A program made the translations under genes and the position numbers. From Roseibium aggregatum IAM 12614 (lineage in GTDB: Bacteria > Pseudomonadota > Alphaproteobacteria > Rhizobiales > Stappiaceae), in assembly GCF_000168975.1 (NCBI RefSeq), contig NZ_AAUW01000018.1:1-64000 (forward strand): DNA of 64,000 nt, in the 5' to 3' direction. The notes beneath the pieces are model-generated. The model was given only the letters and a program-made list of their open reading frames with translations. It made no database searches and had not been told where the DNA came from. Position 1 is the stretch's first letter. Each line of letters begins with the position of its first letter. Shown here in pieces: positions 17,293-26,827 of this stretch.

Positions 17293-18189
17293 TCAGCGCC
17301 TCGCTTTCGGGTCGAGGATGTCGCGCAGGCCGTCGCCAAGCAGGTTGAACCCGAACACCGCGAAGAACATCGCCATGCCGGGAGCCATCGCCGTCCACCA
17401 GTAGTCGGGCATGTAGGAGCGCGAGAGTGACAGAAGGGTGCCCCATTCCGGGGTGGGCGGGCGCACACCGATCCCGATGAAGCCGAGACCGGCCACCGTC
17501 AGGATCGCGAAGCCCATGTCGAGCGACATCTTCACGATGATCGGCGAGACGACATTGGGCAGGATATGTCGGAAGAGGATGCGCGAGGGATTGGCCCCGA
17601 TGGCCCGTGCGGCCGTCACGTAAACTTCTTCACGCGCGGCCAGCACCTCACCACGGACCAGGCGCGCATATCCCGGCCACCAGGAGAGCGAGATCGCGAT
17701 CACCATGTTGGTGAAGCCAGGACCGAGCGCCGCGGCAATCGCCATGGCCAGAATCAGGCTGGGGATTGTCAGCGTGAGGTCGGTCAGCCGCATCAGGCCT
17801 TCGTCGGTCCAGCCGCCGACAAACCCCGCCACCGCTCCGACGAGTGTGCCGATCAGCGTACCGATGAGGACGACACCGAACCCGGCGAGAACCGAGACCG
17901 TTGCCCCTGCCATCACGAGAGACAGAACATCCTGACCAAGCTCGTTCGTCCCGAAGGGATGGGTGAGCGAAGGTGGCTGGAAGCGATTGGCGGTGTCGAC
18001 GGCTCCGGCTATATGCTCGGGATAAGGCGCCAGGACGGTGCCGAAAGCGGTGAAGAACAGCACGATGGCAACGACAGCCGCACCAAGCATGGACAGCTTG
18101 CTTTGCCGAAAGCGAAACAGCGCACGACGCAGGCGATCATCGGCAGGACGCGGGATCTCGGCCTCAGAAGTCTGGGCAATCTCGCTCAT
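17293..18189 (-). CDS. Dipeptide ABC transporter permease, DppC type
   Basis: Permease of 298 aa. It begins MSEIAQTSEAEIPRPADDRL, then the N-terminal OppC helix after LFRFRQSKLSMLGA, a HPFGTNELGQDVLS motif specific to DppC/OppC, and the EAA loop with ARAIGANPSRILFRHILPNV. Start 18189 overlaps the DppB stop by four bases, supporting translational coupling. Confidence 0.93.
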   Translation of the reverse strand: MSEIAQTSEAEIPRPADDRLRRALFRFRQSKLSMLGAAVVAIVLFFTAFGTVLAPYPEHIAGAVDTANRFQPPSLTHPFGTNELGQDVLSLVMAGATVSVLAGFGVVLIGTLIGTLVGAVAGFVGGWTDEGLMRLTDLTLTIPSLILAMAIAAALGPGFTNMVIAISLSWWPGYARLVRGEVLAAREEVYVTAARAIGANPSRILFRHILPNVVSPIIVKMSLDMGFAILTVAGLGFIGIGVRPPTPEWGTLLSLSRSYMPDYWWTAMAPGMAMFFAVFGFNLLGDGLRDILDPKARR

Positions 18190-19193
18190 GAGTAGCGTAC
18201 CTTCGGGTTGATGACCCCGTACAGCAGGTCGATAACAAGGTTGGCGGCAACAAACATCAGGCCGATGACGAGTGCCACACCGATGACGGGCATCATGTCC
18301 TGTGAGATGATCGCCTTTGTTGCGTAAAGTCCAAGACCCGGCCAATCGAACACAGTTTCCACCAGCACGGTTCCGCCCAGAAGCCAGCCGAAGTAAAGGC
18401 CGATGACCGTCAGCGTTGCGGAAACGGCGTTGCGGGCGATGTATTTCAGGATGATCTTGGCGCGTGGCAGGCCGAGCGCGCGGGCAGTCGTGACATAGTC
18501 CTGGCTCATCACCTCGATGGTTGAGGCGCGCATCATGCGCATGATCGTGGCCAGCGGTGAGAGGGACATGGCAATGGCGGGCATTGCCAGATGCCGAAGG
18601 GCGGTCACGAAGGTGTGCATGTCGCCTGCCAGCAGGGAATCGATCGTCAGAAAGCCGGTTACGGTTGGCGGCGGAATGACGATGATCGGCAGACGGCCGC
18701 CGAGCGGCAGCCACATCAGCCACATCGCAAAGCACAGTTGCAGCAAGAGCCCGAGAAAGAAACGGGGCATGGAGATCGCGCCGATGGCAACGACCTGCGA
18801 CAGGTAATCCGGCCAGCGGTTGCGCCAGACAGCGGTTGCCAGGCCAAGCGGAATGCCGATGCATACGGCAATCAGCATCGCGGCGATGACGAGTTCCAGC
18901 GTTGCCGGCAGGTAGGCCGCGATGTCAGCTGCCACCGGGCGCCGGGTCAGAAGCGAGGTGCCGAGGTCGCCGTGCAGAAGTCCGGACAGGTAATCGAAGT
19001 ATTGCGTCCAGATCGGCTGATCCAGTCCAAACTCGCGCGCCAGGGCGTCGATTTCGGACTGGGTGGCGTTCGGCCCTGCAGCCAGAGAAACCGGGTCGCC
19101 AGGCAACAGCCGCGCGATGGCGAACATGATCACCGTCAGCCCGATGACAACGGGTATAAGCAGCAGGATCCGCCGCAGGATGAAATACAGCAT
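18186..19193 (-). CDS. Dipeptide ABC transporter permease, DppB type
   Basis: Permease of 335 aa with the DppB N-terminal helix (ILRRILLLIPVVIGLTVIMF), a GLDQPIWTQYFDYLSGLLHG segment, the EAA loop TTARALGLPRAKIILKYIAR and a C-terminal DLLYGVINPKVRY ending that is characteristic of the family. Confidence 0.94.
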   Translation of the reverse strand: MLYFILRRILLLIPVVIGLTVIMFAIARLLPGDPVSLAAGPNATQSEIDALAREFGLDQPIWTQYFDYLSGLLHGDLGTSLLTRRPVAADIAAYLPATLELVIAAMLIAVCIGIPLGLATAVWRNRWPDYLSQVVAIGAISMPRFFLGLLLQLCFAMWLMWLPLGGRLPIIVIPPPTVTGFLTIDSLLAGDMHTFVTALRHLAMPAIAMSLSPLATIMRMMRASTIEVMSQDYVTTARALGLPRAKIILKYIARNAVSATLTVIGLYFGWLLGGTVLVETVFDWPGLGLYATKAIISQDMMPVIGVALVIGLMFVAANLVIDLLYGVINPKVRYS

Positions 19194-19217
19194 CTCAGAC
19201 GCCCTTTGATTGGGAAC

Positions 19218-19247
19218 GGCCGGGCGCAGGTAGTTGCGCGCCCGGCC
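19218..19247 (-). repeat. Intercistronic stem-loop between dppA- and dppB-like genes
   Basis: Perfect 10-bp GC-rich stem (19218-19227 with 19238-19247) with a 10-base loop in the 66-bp spacer after the receptor gene, and no T run. Same position in its operon as the hairpin at 6479-6501. Confidence 0.65.
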
Positions 19248-19259
19248 TCATCGGGAAGG

Positions 19260-20834
19260 TCAGAGCGACAGCGGCCAGGCCTCGATCGCGTTAGAGGCAA
19301 CCGGAGTGAAGTGGTAGCCCTTCACGTTGTCGCGCATGCCAAGCTTGCGGCGTTCAAGCACGCCGAAGATGTCCGGCGCGTCGGCAACCACCTTCTTCTG
19401 GAACTCTCCGTAGATCTCGACCCGTTTGGCCGGGTCGATCTCCGCACGGCCGGCCTCGATGAGGGCGTCGACCTCCGGATTGTGATAGACCGCGTTCTGC
19501 CAGCCGCCATTGCGCGAGGAGTGATAGGCGGCAAAGGCGATGTTGTCGGGATCGCCGTAGTTGGCGGTCTGATAGACCGGGAAGAGATCCGGGAAGGTTT
19601 CCGGTGACTTGCAGGCAGCCACCATGTCCGGCCATTTCAGCGGCTGGATTTCCAGGTCGATGTTCAGTTTCTTGAGGCTGTCCAGCATGATCAGCGCCCA
19701 ACGGCGTTGCTGCTCCAGGCCCGAAACATGAACCATCTTGAGCGTCAGGCCACCTTCGGGATACTCGGTCTTGGCCAGATATTCCTTGGCCTTGTCGAGA
19801 TCGGTCCGGTAGACCTCCAGATCCGGATTGAAGCCCAGAATGCCGTTCGGCAGCGGACCCGTCATAAGATCGGCGTAGCCGGCCGCGTCGAGGATAGCCT
19901 GATAGTTGGTGGCGTAGGAAATCGCCTTGCGCAGATTGACGTCGGCAAGAGGTCCCTTTTCCGTGTTCATCTTGATCGAGAAGGTACGATATTCCGGTTC
20001 GATCACCCGCACCACGCCTGGTGCGTCCTTCAGCGAGTCCATGTCTTCCGAGGTCAGATCCACCGCGATATGTGCCTCGCCCCGCTGCAGCATCAGCCGC
20101 TGCGTTGCCGTTTCACGCACGATCTGCCAGATGACGCCATCCAGGTTGCCGCCAGCCGGCTGCCAGGCGTCGGCCACGCGCGCAAGGTGATAGAGCGTGC
20201 CGACCTCGAAGCGAGCGACCTGGAAGGGGCCGGACCCGGCAATGTTGGTCAGAAGCCAGCTCTGGCCCTGATCGTCACCGAGGTTTGCTTCAACGGCAGC
20301 TTTCTCCACCACGAAGATCCACGGCAGAACCTGCAGGAAGGCCGCAAATGGTGTTTCCAGCTTGAATTCGACCGTGCCTGCATCCACTGCGCTGACGCCT
20401 TCCGGGGTCACAATTCCGCGGATCATCCAGGAATTGCCCTTGGCGAGTTCCAGCGCGCGCTGGAAGGAATACACCACGTCGTCGGCGGTTACCGGATTGC
20501 CGCTGTGAAACTTTGCAGCCGGGTTCAGTTTGAACGTGTAGGTCAGGCCGTCTTCGCTCATGTCCCAGCTTTCGGCCAGCCCGGGAACCGGCTCGGGCGG
20601 ATTGCCGGCAACGCGGACGAGCGGGTCGTAGACGTTGCGCAGGAAGAATGAAGCGGAGTAGCCCGTCGCAGTATGCGGATCGAAGTTCGGAATGTCCTGA
20701 CCCGATGCGATGATGAGAATGTTGCTGCCCGACTGGGCAAAAAGCTGCGTGGGGAAACTCGCCGCGGCGAGGCCCGCCCCGGCCATGGCCAGAAGGCCAC
20801 GGCGGGAGACATTGAACTGCTTGGATACGGTCAT
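19260..20834 (-). CDS. Dipeptide/oligopeptide-binding protein, solute-binding family 5, Tat signal
   Basis: Periplasmic receptor of 524 aa. The N-terminus has a twin-arginine signal (VSRRGLLAMAG) followed by a hydrophobic run and LFAQ cleavage region, so export is probably by Tat, as in several alphaproteobacterial family 5 receptors. Body features: NFDPHTATGYSASFFLRNVY, the family signature around YTFKLNPAAKFHSGNPVTADDV and a C-terminal GYHFTPVAS. RBS AAGGAG precedes the ATG. Placement with HyuAB suggests 5-oxoproline-containing or hydantoin-like ligands rather than general dipeptides; this is inference. Confidence 0.93.
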   Translation of the reverse strand: MTVSKQFNVSRRGLLAMAGAGLAAASFPTQLFAQSGSNILIIASGQDIPNFDPHTATGYSASFFLRNVYDPLVRVAGNPPEPVPGLAESWDMSEDGLTYTFKLNPAAKFHSGNPVTADDVVYSFQRALELAKGNSWMIRGIVTPEGVSAVDAGTVEFKLETPFAAFLQVLPWIFVVEKAAVEANLGDDQGQSWLLTNIAGSGPFQVARFEVGTLYHLARVADAWQPAGGNLDGVIWQIVRETATQRLMLQRGEAHIAVDLTSEDMDSLKDAPGVVRVIEPEYRTFSIKMNTEKGPLADVNLRKAISYATNYQAILDAAGYADLMTGPLPNGILGFNPDLEVYRTDLDKAKEYLAKTEYPEGGLTLKMVHVSGLEQQRRWALIMLDSLKKLNIDLEIQPLKWPDMVAACKSPETFPDLFPVYQTANYGDPDNIAFAAYHSSRNGGWQNAVYHNPEVDALIEAGRAEIDPAKRVEIYGEFQKKVVADAPDIFGVLERRKLGMRDNVKGYHFTPVASNAIEAWPLSL

Positions 20835-20887
20835 CAGTTTGCTCCTTACTGGATCGGTCTGTTTTCTTTTCTTTTTATCTTGAGCCC

Positions 20888-23800
20888 TCAGGCCCCTACC
20901 TTCCCTAGTTCCTTTTCCGCGCGTGCCTGTTCGGGCACCGCAGTGTTCTGGTAGTGCTGCCGCACGTGCTCCGGTGTCACGTAACCATGGGCCAGGTCGC
21001 GGGCCACGGCGGCCTGGTCGCGCTCGTCCGGGTTGCCGAAGCCGGCTCCACCGCCGAGCACAAGTTCGACGATCTGGTCGGTCGTGTGCAGGGACACCAG
21101 CGCGCCGGTGCCGCAGTCGCGCAGCAATTTGCCGTCGCTGCCTTGCACAAGACCGCGTGCCCCACCGCCTGCTTCGCCGCCGAACAGACCCGGGATCGGG
21201 TTGTCGACGCCTTCCGGATAGACCGAGACAAGCATCTCCAGGCCATCCTCATCGCGCTTGCGGAAGCGGACCATCTGGCCAAGCCCGCCCCGGCTCTTGC
21301 CGGCGCCGCCGCTGTCGGCCAGGAAGGTCTTTTCCAGCACCAGCACGGGAACGCGGCTCTCCATCAATTCAATGGATGTATTTGCTGCCGAGGTTGGCCA
21401 GAGCAGCGAGGAATGACCGTCCTTGCGCTCGGAGCCGCCCTGTCCGCCGCCGCAGAACAGCATGTCGGAATAGAACTGACCGTCACGGTCCTGGCCATAA
21501 ATATTGGCTGCCACTGCCAGCCCGGTGAAGGATTGCACCTTGTCCGGGGCCGCCTGTGCCAGCGCCCGGAAGATGTTCGGCGCAAGATACCAGCCGGTAC
21601 GTGTCCGCAGGTTCACCGCCGCCGGATAGGTCGGGTTCAGGATCGACCCCTCCGGTGCCTTTACCGTGAATGGACGATAGCACCCCGCGTTACCCCGCAC
21701 CGAAGGTGTCAGCATGCATTTCAGCGGATAGGTGGCATGCGCTGCCGTGTAGTTCAGCGTGGCGTTGAGGCCACCTTGCGGCAGTTGCGGCGGAGCCCCG
21801 TCGAAATCGACGGTGATGCTGTCGTCCTCGACCTTCACCAGCACCGGATAGGTGATCGTTTCTCCCAGCGGATTGTTGGTGATGGTCGAGCGGTACTCGC
21901 CATCCGGCAAGGCACGAATGGCATCGCGCATCGCCTTTTCGGACAGACCCTGCACCACTTCCGCCAGAGCGCCGAGGTCATGCATGCCGTAGTCATGCAT
22001 GAAGGCATCCAGCCGCTCGACGCCCAGCTTGTTTGCCGCGACGAAGGAGAAGATGTCGCCCAGCACCTGTTCACCGTTGCGCACGTTCTGCTTGATGAGG
22101 TGGATCAGCGTTTCGTTGGGAACACCCGCATCGAAAAGCTTCATCGGCGGGATCTGCAGGCCCTCTTCGTAAATCTCACGGGCGCGGAGCGAGTCCTTGG
22201 TACCGCCGATGTCGGAGACATGGCCAACCGTGCCCATCAGCCCGACGAGACGGCCATCCCGGAACGCCGGAGTGACGATGGCGATATCGAAGAGGTGGCC
22301 CGCACACAGCCAGGGATCGTTCGTGATCAGCACGTCGCCCGGCTTCAGCGTCTCGGCCGGATAGGCCTTGAGCAGCGCCTTGACCGCACGCGGCAGCGTC
22401 AGATTGAAGACCGGCATTGCGCGCGGGGAATGCGCCAGGGTCTCGCCGTCCTTGTCCAGGAGTTCGCAGGCAAAATCCTGAGCTTCGGCGATGACCAGCG
22501 AGAAGGCCGTGCGGCAGACGGTGAGCCACATTTCCTCCACCACGTTGACGAGGCGGGACCACATGATTTCCAGACCAATCGGATCGGACTGAATGCGTGC
22601 CACGGCATCTGCACGCGACATATCGACGGTCACCAGCGCATCGGCGGCCTTCATGGTGCCAAGCGTCACGCAAAGGTTCAGGCCATTGTCGATGGAAACG
22701 CTGTCGGAAGGTCCGATGACGGTCGTGGACTCGCGTTCCTCGATAATCGCCGGCCCCTTGATCTCGTCGCCGGACTGAAGAGCGTATCGGTCGTAGACGG
22801 CGGTCTCGAACGCGCCTTCGTCGAACCAGCACTGACGGTATCCCTTGATCCGTGTGGCAACGTCGCCGCCCCCAGCAGCGCCGGTCAGCGCCGGTTTCGG
22901 GGTCGGGCCAGCGACCCGGACGCGGAAGTTGACCGCTTCGAAACGCGCGCCTTCGAAAGGTTCCGCGTAGCGGGCCGAATAGGCACGCACAAAGGCTGCC
23001 CGGATATCCGGCAAGTCGGACTCGCTGAGGTCGTTGACCGGCAGCGGCACGGAGATGTCGTGCATCTGACCGACAAGCCGCATGTCCGCACTGCGTTCGA
23101 TGATCGCATCGCCGCGGCCAATGCCAGCCCGCTCCAGGTGACGCAGTCCTTCTTCTTCAAGCTCGTGCAGAAGCGCGTTGACACCCGCTGCGTCGAAGCC
23201 AGGCGCAAGCTCCACTCTTAGCGAACGCACATCCTCGAAGGACAGGGGCGCGGCAAGGAAGCCGAGGGCCGATGCGGCACCGGACGCCGGCGGGATCAGA
23301 ACGGAGCTGACACCCATGACACGGGCGACGTCCACCGCATGGGCAGGACCTGCGCCACCGAAGCCGACCATCGCATATTCACGTGGATCCTTGCCGCGTT
23401 CCACAAGGTGAACGCGCGCGGCCGAGGCCATGCTTTCCACGACAACCTTGTGAATGCCGAGCGCCGCCTCTTCCACAGACAGACCGAGCGGCTCCGCCAC
23501 GCTGGCAATGGCCGAGCGTGCCGCGTCAAGGTCGAGCTTCATGCGACCGCCGAGGAAGAAGCCCGGATCGTAGTAGCCAAGCACAAGGTTGGCGTCCGTA
23601 ACCGTGGGCTGCTTTCCGCCAAGGCCATAACAGGCCGGACCTGGATCGGAACTGGCCGAGTGCGGCCCGACTTTCAGGAGGCCCACTTCATCGATTGCAG
23701 CGATAGAACCGCCGCCCGCACCGATCTCGATCATTTCGATCACCGGAGCCTTGATCGGAAGGCCGGAGCCCTTGGTGAAACGGTGCACACGGGCGGCTTC

Positions 23801-24742
23801 CATCATCGGCGCCACTTCTGCGCGGCCGTCCTCAATCATGCAGGCCTTGGCGGTGGTGCCGCCCATATCGAAGGAGATGACGTCCTTCAGACCAGCCCCT
23901 TCAGCGAACAGCGCCGTCGCCAGTCCGCCACCGGCGGGACCGCTTTCGAGAAGCCGGATCGGGAAGTCGCGTGCAGTTTCCAGCGAAACAAGACCCCCGG
24001 CGGAATGCATCAGCCGCAGGGGGCCGGCAAAGCCGCGCGCTCTCAGCGCCTCTTCCAGCCGGGTGAGGTAACGGTGCATCAGGGGCTGAACGAAGGCATT
24101 CGCGCAGCTCGTTACGGTGCGCTGGTATTCTCCCATTTCAGCGACAACGTCGCTCGAAATCGAAACCGCCAGATCCGGGAAGGCCTCGCGCACGATTTCG
24201 GCGGCGCGGCGCTCATGCGCGGAATTGGCATAGGAATGCATGAAGACGATTGCGATTGCCTCGCACCCTTCGGCCACAAGTGCCTTTGCCGCGGACAGAA
24301 CTGCGGCTTCATCGAGCGGGGTCACGACATCGCCGGCGGCGGTAACGCGCTCATCCACTTCCAGACGTAGGTCGCGGCTGACGATCGGATCCGGGAAGGA
24401 GACGAACAGGTCGTAAATGTCGTACCGCTGTTCCGTGCCCATTTCCAGAATGTCCCGGAAACCCTGAGTGGTGATCAGCCCGACCGGCGCGCCCTTGCGC
24501 TCGATCACCGCGTTGGTGACGAGCGTGGTGCCGTGAACGATCTCGGACAGATCGGCATGGCTGATGCCACGCATTTCCAGGATTTCTTCCAGCCCCTTCA
24601 GGGCCGCCTCGGATGGATCGTGCGGGGTGGTCAGGCGCTTGTGCAGCGTGACCGAAGCCGTCTGCCGATCATAGAGAACGAAGTCCGTGAAGGTCCCGCC
24701 AATGTCGAAGCCGACGCGCCAGCGGGGTTCGGAAGTGGTCAT
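20888..24742 (-). CDS. Fused hydantoinase/oxoprolinase HyuA-HyuB (5-oxoprolinase type)
   Basis: Large ATP-dependent amidohydrolase of 1284 aa. Residues 1-700 are HyuA-like: DIGGTFTDFVLYD (11-23), HGTTLVTNAVIERKGA, LMHSAGG, the DMGGTTAK phosphate-binding loop and GAGGGSIA. Residues about 730-1270 are HyuB-like: DPIGLEIMWSRLVNVVEEMW, ITNDPWLCAGHLFDIAI and a C-terminal GGGAGFGNP. The fused order is that of 5-oxoprolinase, which opens 5-oxo-L-proline to glutamate, though hydantoin-type substrates are possible. The start at 24742 follows AAAGGA by a proper spacing and does not overlap the upstream IclR gene (stop at 24759); a start at 24790 would. Confidence 0.9.
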   Translation of the reverse strand: MTTSEPRWRVGFDIGGTFTDFVLYDRQTASVTLHKRLTTPHDPSEAALKGLEEILEMRGISHADLSEIVHGTTLVTNAVIERKGAPVGLITTQGFRDILEMGTEQRYDIYDLFVSFPDPIVSRDLRLEVDERVTAAGDVVTPLDEAAVLSAAKALVAEGCEAIAIVFMHSYANSAHERRAAEIVREAFPDLAVSISSDVVAEMGEYQRTVTSCANAFVQPLMHRYLTRLEEALRARGFAGPLRLMHSAGGLVSLETARDFPIRLLESGPAGGGLATALFAEGAGLKDVISFDMGGTTAKACMIEDGRAEVAPMMEAARVHRFTKGSGLPIKAPVIEMIEIGAGGGSIAAIDEVGLLKVGPHSASSDPGPACYGLGGKQPTVTDANLVLGYYDPGFFLGGRMKLDLDAARSAIASVAEPLGLSVEEAALGIHKVVVESMASAARVHLVERGKDPREYAMVGFGGAGPAHAVDVARVMGVSSVLIPPASGAASALGFLAAPLSFEDVRSLRVELAPGFDAAGVNALLHELEEEGLRHLERAGIGRGDAIIERSADMRLVGQMHDISVPLPVNDLSESDLPDIRAAFVRAYSARYAEPFEGARFEAVNFRVRVAGPTPKPALTGAAGGGDVATRIKGYRQCWFDEGAFETAVYDRYALQSGDEIKGPAIIEERESTTVIGPSDSVSIDNGLNLCVTLGTMKAADALVTVDMSRADAVARIQSDPIGLEIMWSRLVNVVEEMWLTVCRTAFSLVIAEAQDFACELLDKDGETLAHSPRAMPVFNLTLPRAVKALLKAYPAETLKPGDVLITNDPWLCAGHLFDIAIVTPAFRDGRLVGLMGTVGHVSDIGGTKDSLRAREIYEEGLQIPPMKLFDAGVPNETLIHLIKQNVRNGEQVLGDIFSFVAANKLGVERLDAFMHDYGMHDLGALAEVVQGLSEKAMRDAIRALPDGEYRSTITNNPLGETITYPVLVKVEDDSITVDFDGAPPQLPQGGLNATLNYTAAHATYPLKCMLTPSVRGNAGCYRPFTVKAPEGSILNPTYPAAVNLRTRTGWYLAPNIFRALAQAAPDKVQSFTGLAVAANIYGQDRDGQFYSDMLFCGGGQGGSERKDGHSSLLWPTSAANTSIELMESRVPVLVLEKTFLADSGGAGKSRGGLGQMVRFRKRDEDGLEMLVSVYPEGVDNPIPGLFGGEAGGGARGLVQGSDGKLLRDCGTGALVSLHTTDQIVELVLGGGAGFGNPDERDQAAVARDLAHGYVTPEHVRQHYQNTAVPEQARAEKELGKVGA

Positions 24743-24758
24743 TCCAGTCGTCCTTTCA

Positions 24759-25496
24759 TCAAATCTTCGGGGTGACAAAGCCGGTGTCACCCAGTTCTTC
24801 GGCTATCCGCGTCGCTCCTGCGGCAAGTGCGGCAAGCATTTCGTTGTGGCCGCTCTGATCGACGACCGCGTACGGGTAGACGATGCAGAGGCTGACAGCC
24901 TCGTCGGTGGCCGGGTCAGCAACCGCAATGGCAATTGAATCGACGCCGGGTGTCGCTTCCTGACTGGAGGTTGCGTAGCCCGTGGCCCGTACTTCGGAGA
25001 GTTTTTCAAGAAGGACATCAAGTGCGGCGTCGCCTTCATAAAGCGCCCGCACCTCTTCGTCCGTCAGCCGCGCCAGCAGCGACCGGCCGGTGGCGCTCAT
25101 CGCGGCGGGAAGACGTCGGCCGATGTTGCTGACAACCCGCAGGGCGTTGGTACCGGGAAAATCCGCGACTGCAGTCACCTCCCGGCCTACGCGCAGCGTG
25201 ATGTAACCGGTGTGCCCAAAGCGCAGTCCGACCTCGCTCATGACTTCGCTTGCGCGGCCGATCAGGCCCGAAGACCGGCGAAAAGCCGCCGCAAGGTCGA
25301 GCATAAGGCGGCCCGGCCTGTGGCGGCGGGTGTCACCGATGGTTTCCAGCATGCCGGCCTCACGCATTGCCTTCAGAAGCCGGGACGCATTCGCCTTGGG
25401 CATATCCAGGCGCGTCGTCACTTCCGACACCGTCAGGTCGGTGCAGTCTGCTCCGAAGAGCCTCAGCACATCAGCAGCATTCTTGAGGATCGACAT
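24759..25496 (-). CDS. IclR-family transcriptional regulator
   Basis: Regulator of 245 aa. Winged helix at residues 1-65 (SILKNAADVLRLFG, LTVSEVTTRLDMPKANASRL), IclR effector domain from about 75 with GRRLPAAMSATGRSLLARL and the PGVDSIAIAVADP motif. It is the first gene of the 10-kb operon and 16 bp before hyuAB, so it probably controls its own transcription and that of the hydrolase and importer. Direct GTTCCATTTT repeats just upstream are candidate sites. Confidence 0.92.
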   Translation of the reverse strand: MSILKNAADVLRLFGADCTDLTVSEVTTRLDMPKANASRLLKAMREAGMLETIGDTRRHRPGRLMLDLAAAFRRSSGLIGRASEVMSEVGLRFGHTGYITLRVGREVTAVADFPGTNALRVVSNIGRRLPAAMSATGRSLLARLTDEEVRALYEGDAALDVLLEKLSEVRATGYATSSQEATPGVDSIAIAVADPATDEAVSLCIVYPYAVVDQSGHNEMLAALAAGATRIAEELGDTGFVTPKI

Positions 25497-25504
25497 CAGT
25501 CAAA

Positions 25505-25535
25505 GTTCCATTTTATGGATCTAGTGTTCCATTTT
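25505..25535. promoter_or_regulatory. Candidate IclR operator: direct repeats
   Basis: GTTCCATTTT occurs at 25505-25514 and 25526-25535, 21 bp apart (two helical turns), and the first is part of the short dyad TCCA-TTTTA-TGGA. The pair lies 9 to 39 bp upstream of the iclR start in an AT-rich stretch. IclR-family sites often carry TGGAA/TTCCA half-sites, which these contain. Confidence 0.45.
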
Positions 25536-25610
25536 TTGTCACTATGTTGCGTTGAGAAATTTTGTCAACCGGAATCTGGATACCCATCATCCAACCGTGC
25601 GAACGCAAAC

Positions 25611-25634
25611 GGCCGGCCCCAGAGAGGGCCGGCC
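25611..25634 (-). terminator. Likely terminator after the M20 hydrolase gene
   Basis: Nine-bp perfect stem GGCCGGCCC/GGGCCGGCC (25611-25619 with 25626-25634), loop of six, 42 bp past the M20 stop on the minus strand. The following T tract is short (GTTTGC), so strength is uncertain. Confidence 0.6.
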
Positions 25635-25675
25635 GCGACAAGGAACTGAAATCGGAAAGAGAAATGTTCGGCGGA

Positions 25676-26827
25676 TCAGCCGCCGCGCGTTTCAACGATG
25701 CGCGCAAAAATACTTGCGCCGACAGGCAGTATCGTGTCGTCGAAGACAAAGCCGGGATTGTGCAGCGGTACGTCGCCATTGTGGCCGAGGTTGAAGAAAG
25801 CTCCCGGAACCACCCGCAGCAAATCGGCCATATCTTCCGATCCCATGGTCACCTCCGCATCCGCCGCCGCGCTGTCGCCAACGACATCGCGTGCGGCACG
25901 GATGGCATCCGCGGCGCGATCCGGATCGTTGATGAGCACATCGAAGACACGGCGCACATCAACGTCGATCCGCACGTCATGGGCAGTGGCAACGCCGCTG
26001 CAGATCGCGCGAAGCCGGTGCTCGATCATGTCGCCGTCGGTCGCTTCCATGAACCGGAAGGTTCCGCGCAGGACAGCTTCGGAGGGAATGACATTGTAGG
26101 CGGAGCCTGCGTGAAATTCCGTCACCGACACCACAGCGGCGTGGGTCGGATCGGTGTTGCGCGACACGATCTTCTGAAGTTCGTTGATCAGTCCTGCACC
26201 GACCGCGATCGGGTCCGCCCCCATCTGAGGCATGGCGCCATGACTGCCCCGGCCGTGAACTTCGACATCGAAAAAGGCAGCGCCCGCCTGCGCCCTTCCC
26301 GGCCGGATGCTGACCTGTGAATGGGAGTTGTAGGGAGAATTGTGAAGACCGTAGAGCTCATCGCAGGGAAACCGCTCGAACAATCCGTCCGCCAGCATCG
26401 CCCTTGCCCCGCCGAGCCCTTCTTCCGCGGGTTGAAAGATAAACACCACGCGGCCCGCAAAATTACGGGTTTCAGCCAGATAGCGTGCAGCACCGAGCAG
26501 CATCGTCATGTGCCCGTCATGGCCACAGCCGTGGAAGACACCCGGGTTCTTGGAGCTATAAGGAAGGTTCGTCTGCTCTTCCATCGGCAAGGCATCCATA
26601 TCTGCCCTGAGCCCGATCGTCCGGCCTGGACGCGCCCCTTCCAGGACGCCGACGACACCGGTTCCCCCGACACCACGCGTAACCTCGATGCCCCAGCTTT
26701 CCAGGAACCTTGCAACGTTGGCCGAGGTTCTTTCCTCGCAAAATCCGATCTCGGGAAATTCATGAAAATCCCGCCGGATCGCAGTGAGGTCATCGGCATA
26801 ACTTGAAATGAGATCTAGGACGGGAAT
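25676..26827 (-). CDS. M20 family amidohydrolase (hippurate/IAA-amino-acid hydrolase type), apparent ATT start
   Basis: Metallo-amidohydrolase of 383 aa if started at ATT 26827. Reading back from the motif GLRADMDALPMEE, the frame is open and clearly coding to PVLDLISSYADDLTAIRRDF, then HEFPEIGFCEERTSANVARF, the normal N-terminus of this family, yet contains no ATG, GTG or TTG before Met at 26599. AGGAGG (26836-26841 on this strand) lies eight bases before the ATT, exactly where a start is expected. Metal-binding residues are in HGCGHDGHMTMLLG, EEGLGGARAM and the late FNLGHNG. It should cleave N-acyl amino acids. Either a rare ATT start, a mutated start, or a sequence error. Confidence 0.82.
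   Translation of the reverse strand: MPVLDLISSYADDLTAIRRDFHEFPEIGFCEERTSANVARFLESWGIEVTRGVGGTGVVGVLEGARPGRTIGLRADMDALPMEEQTNLPYSSKNPGVFHGCGHDGHMTMLLGAARYLAETRNFAGRVVFIFQPAEEGLGGARAMLADGLFERFPCDELYGLHNSPYNSHSQVSIRPGRAQAGAAFFDVEVHGRGSHGAMPQMGADPIAVGAGLINELQKIVSRNTDPTHAAVVSVTEFHAGSAYNVIPSEAVLRGTFRFMEATDGDMIEHRLRAICSGVATAHDVRIDVDVRRVFDVLINDPDRAADAIRAARDVVGDSAAADAEVTMGSEDMADLLRVVPGAFFNLGHNGDVPLHNPGFVFDDTILPVGASIFARIVETRGG

Noticed and set aside
20954..23221. 755-codon plus-strand open frame opposite HyuAB
   Set aside because: High-GC shadow of a clear, full-length HyuA-HyuB gene; the product resembles no family.
25676..26599. Short M20 reading starting at Met 26599
   Set aside because: Would remove 76 conserved residues, including the start of the metal-binding domain; upstream frame is clearly coding.
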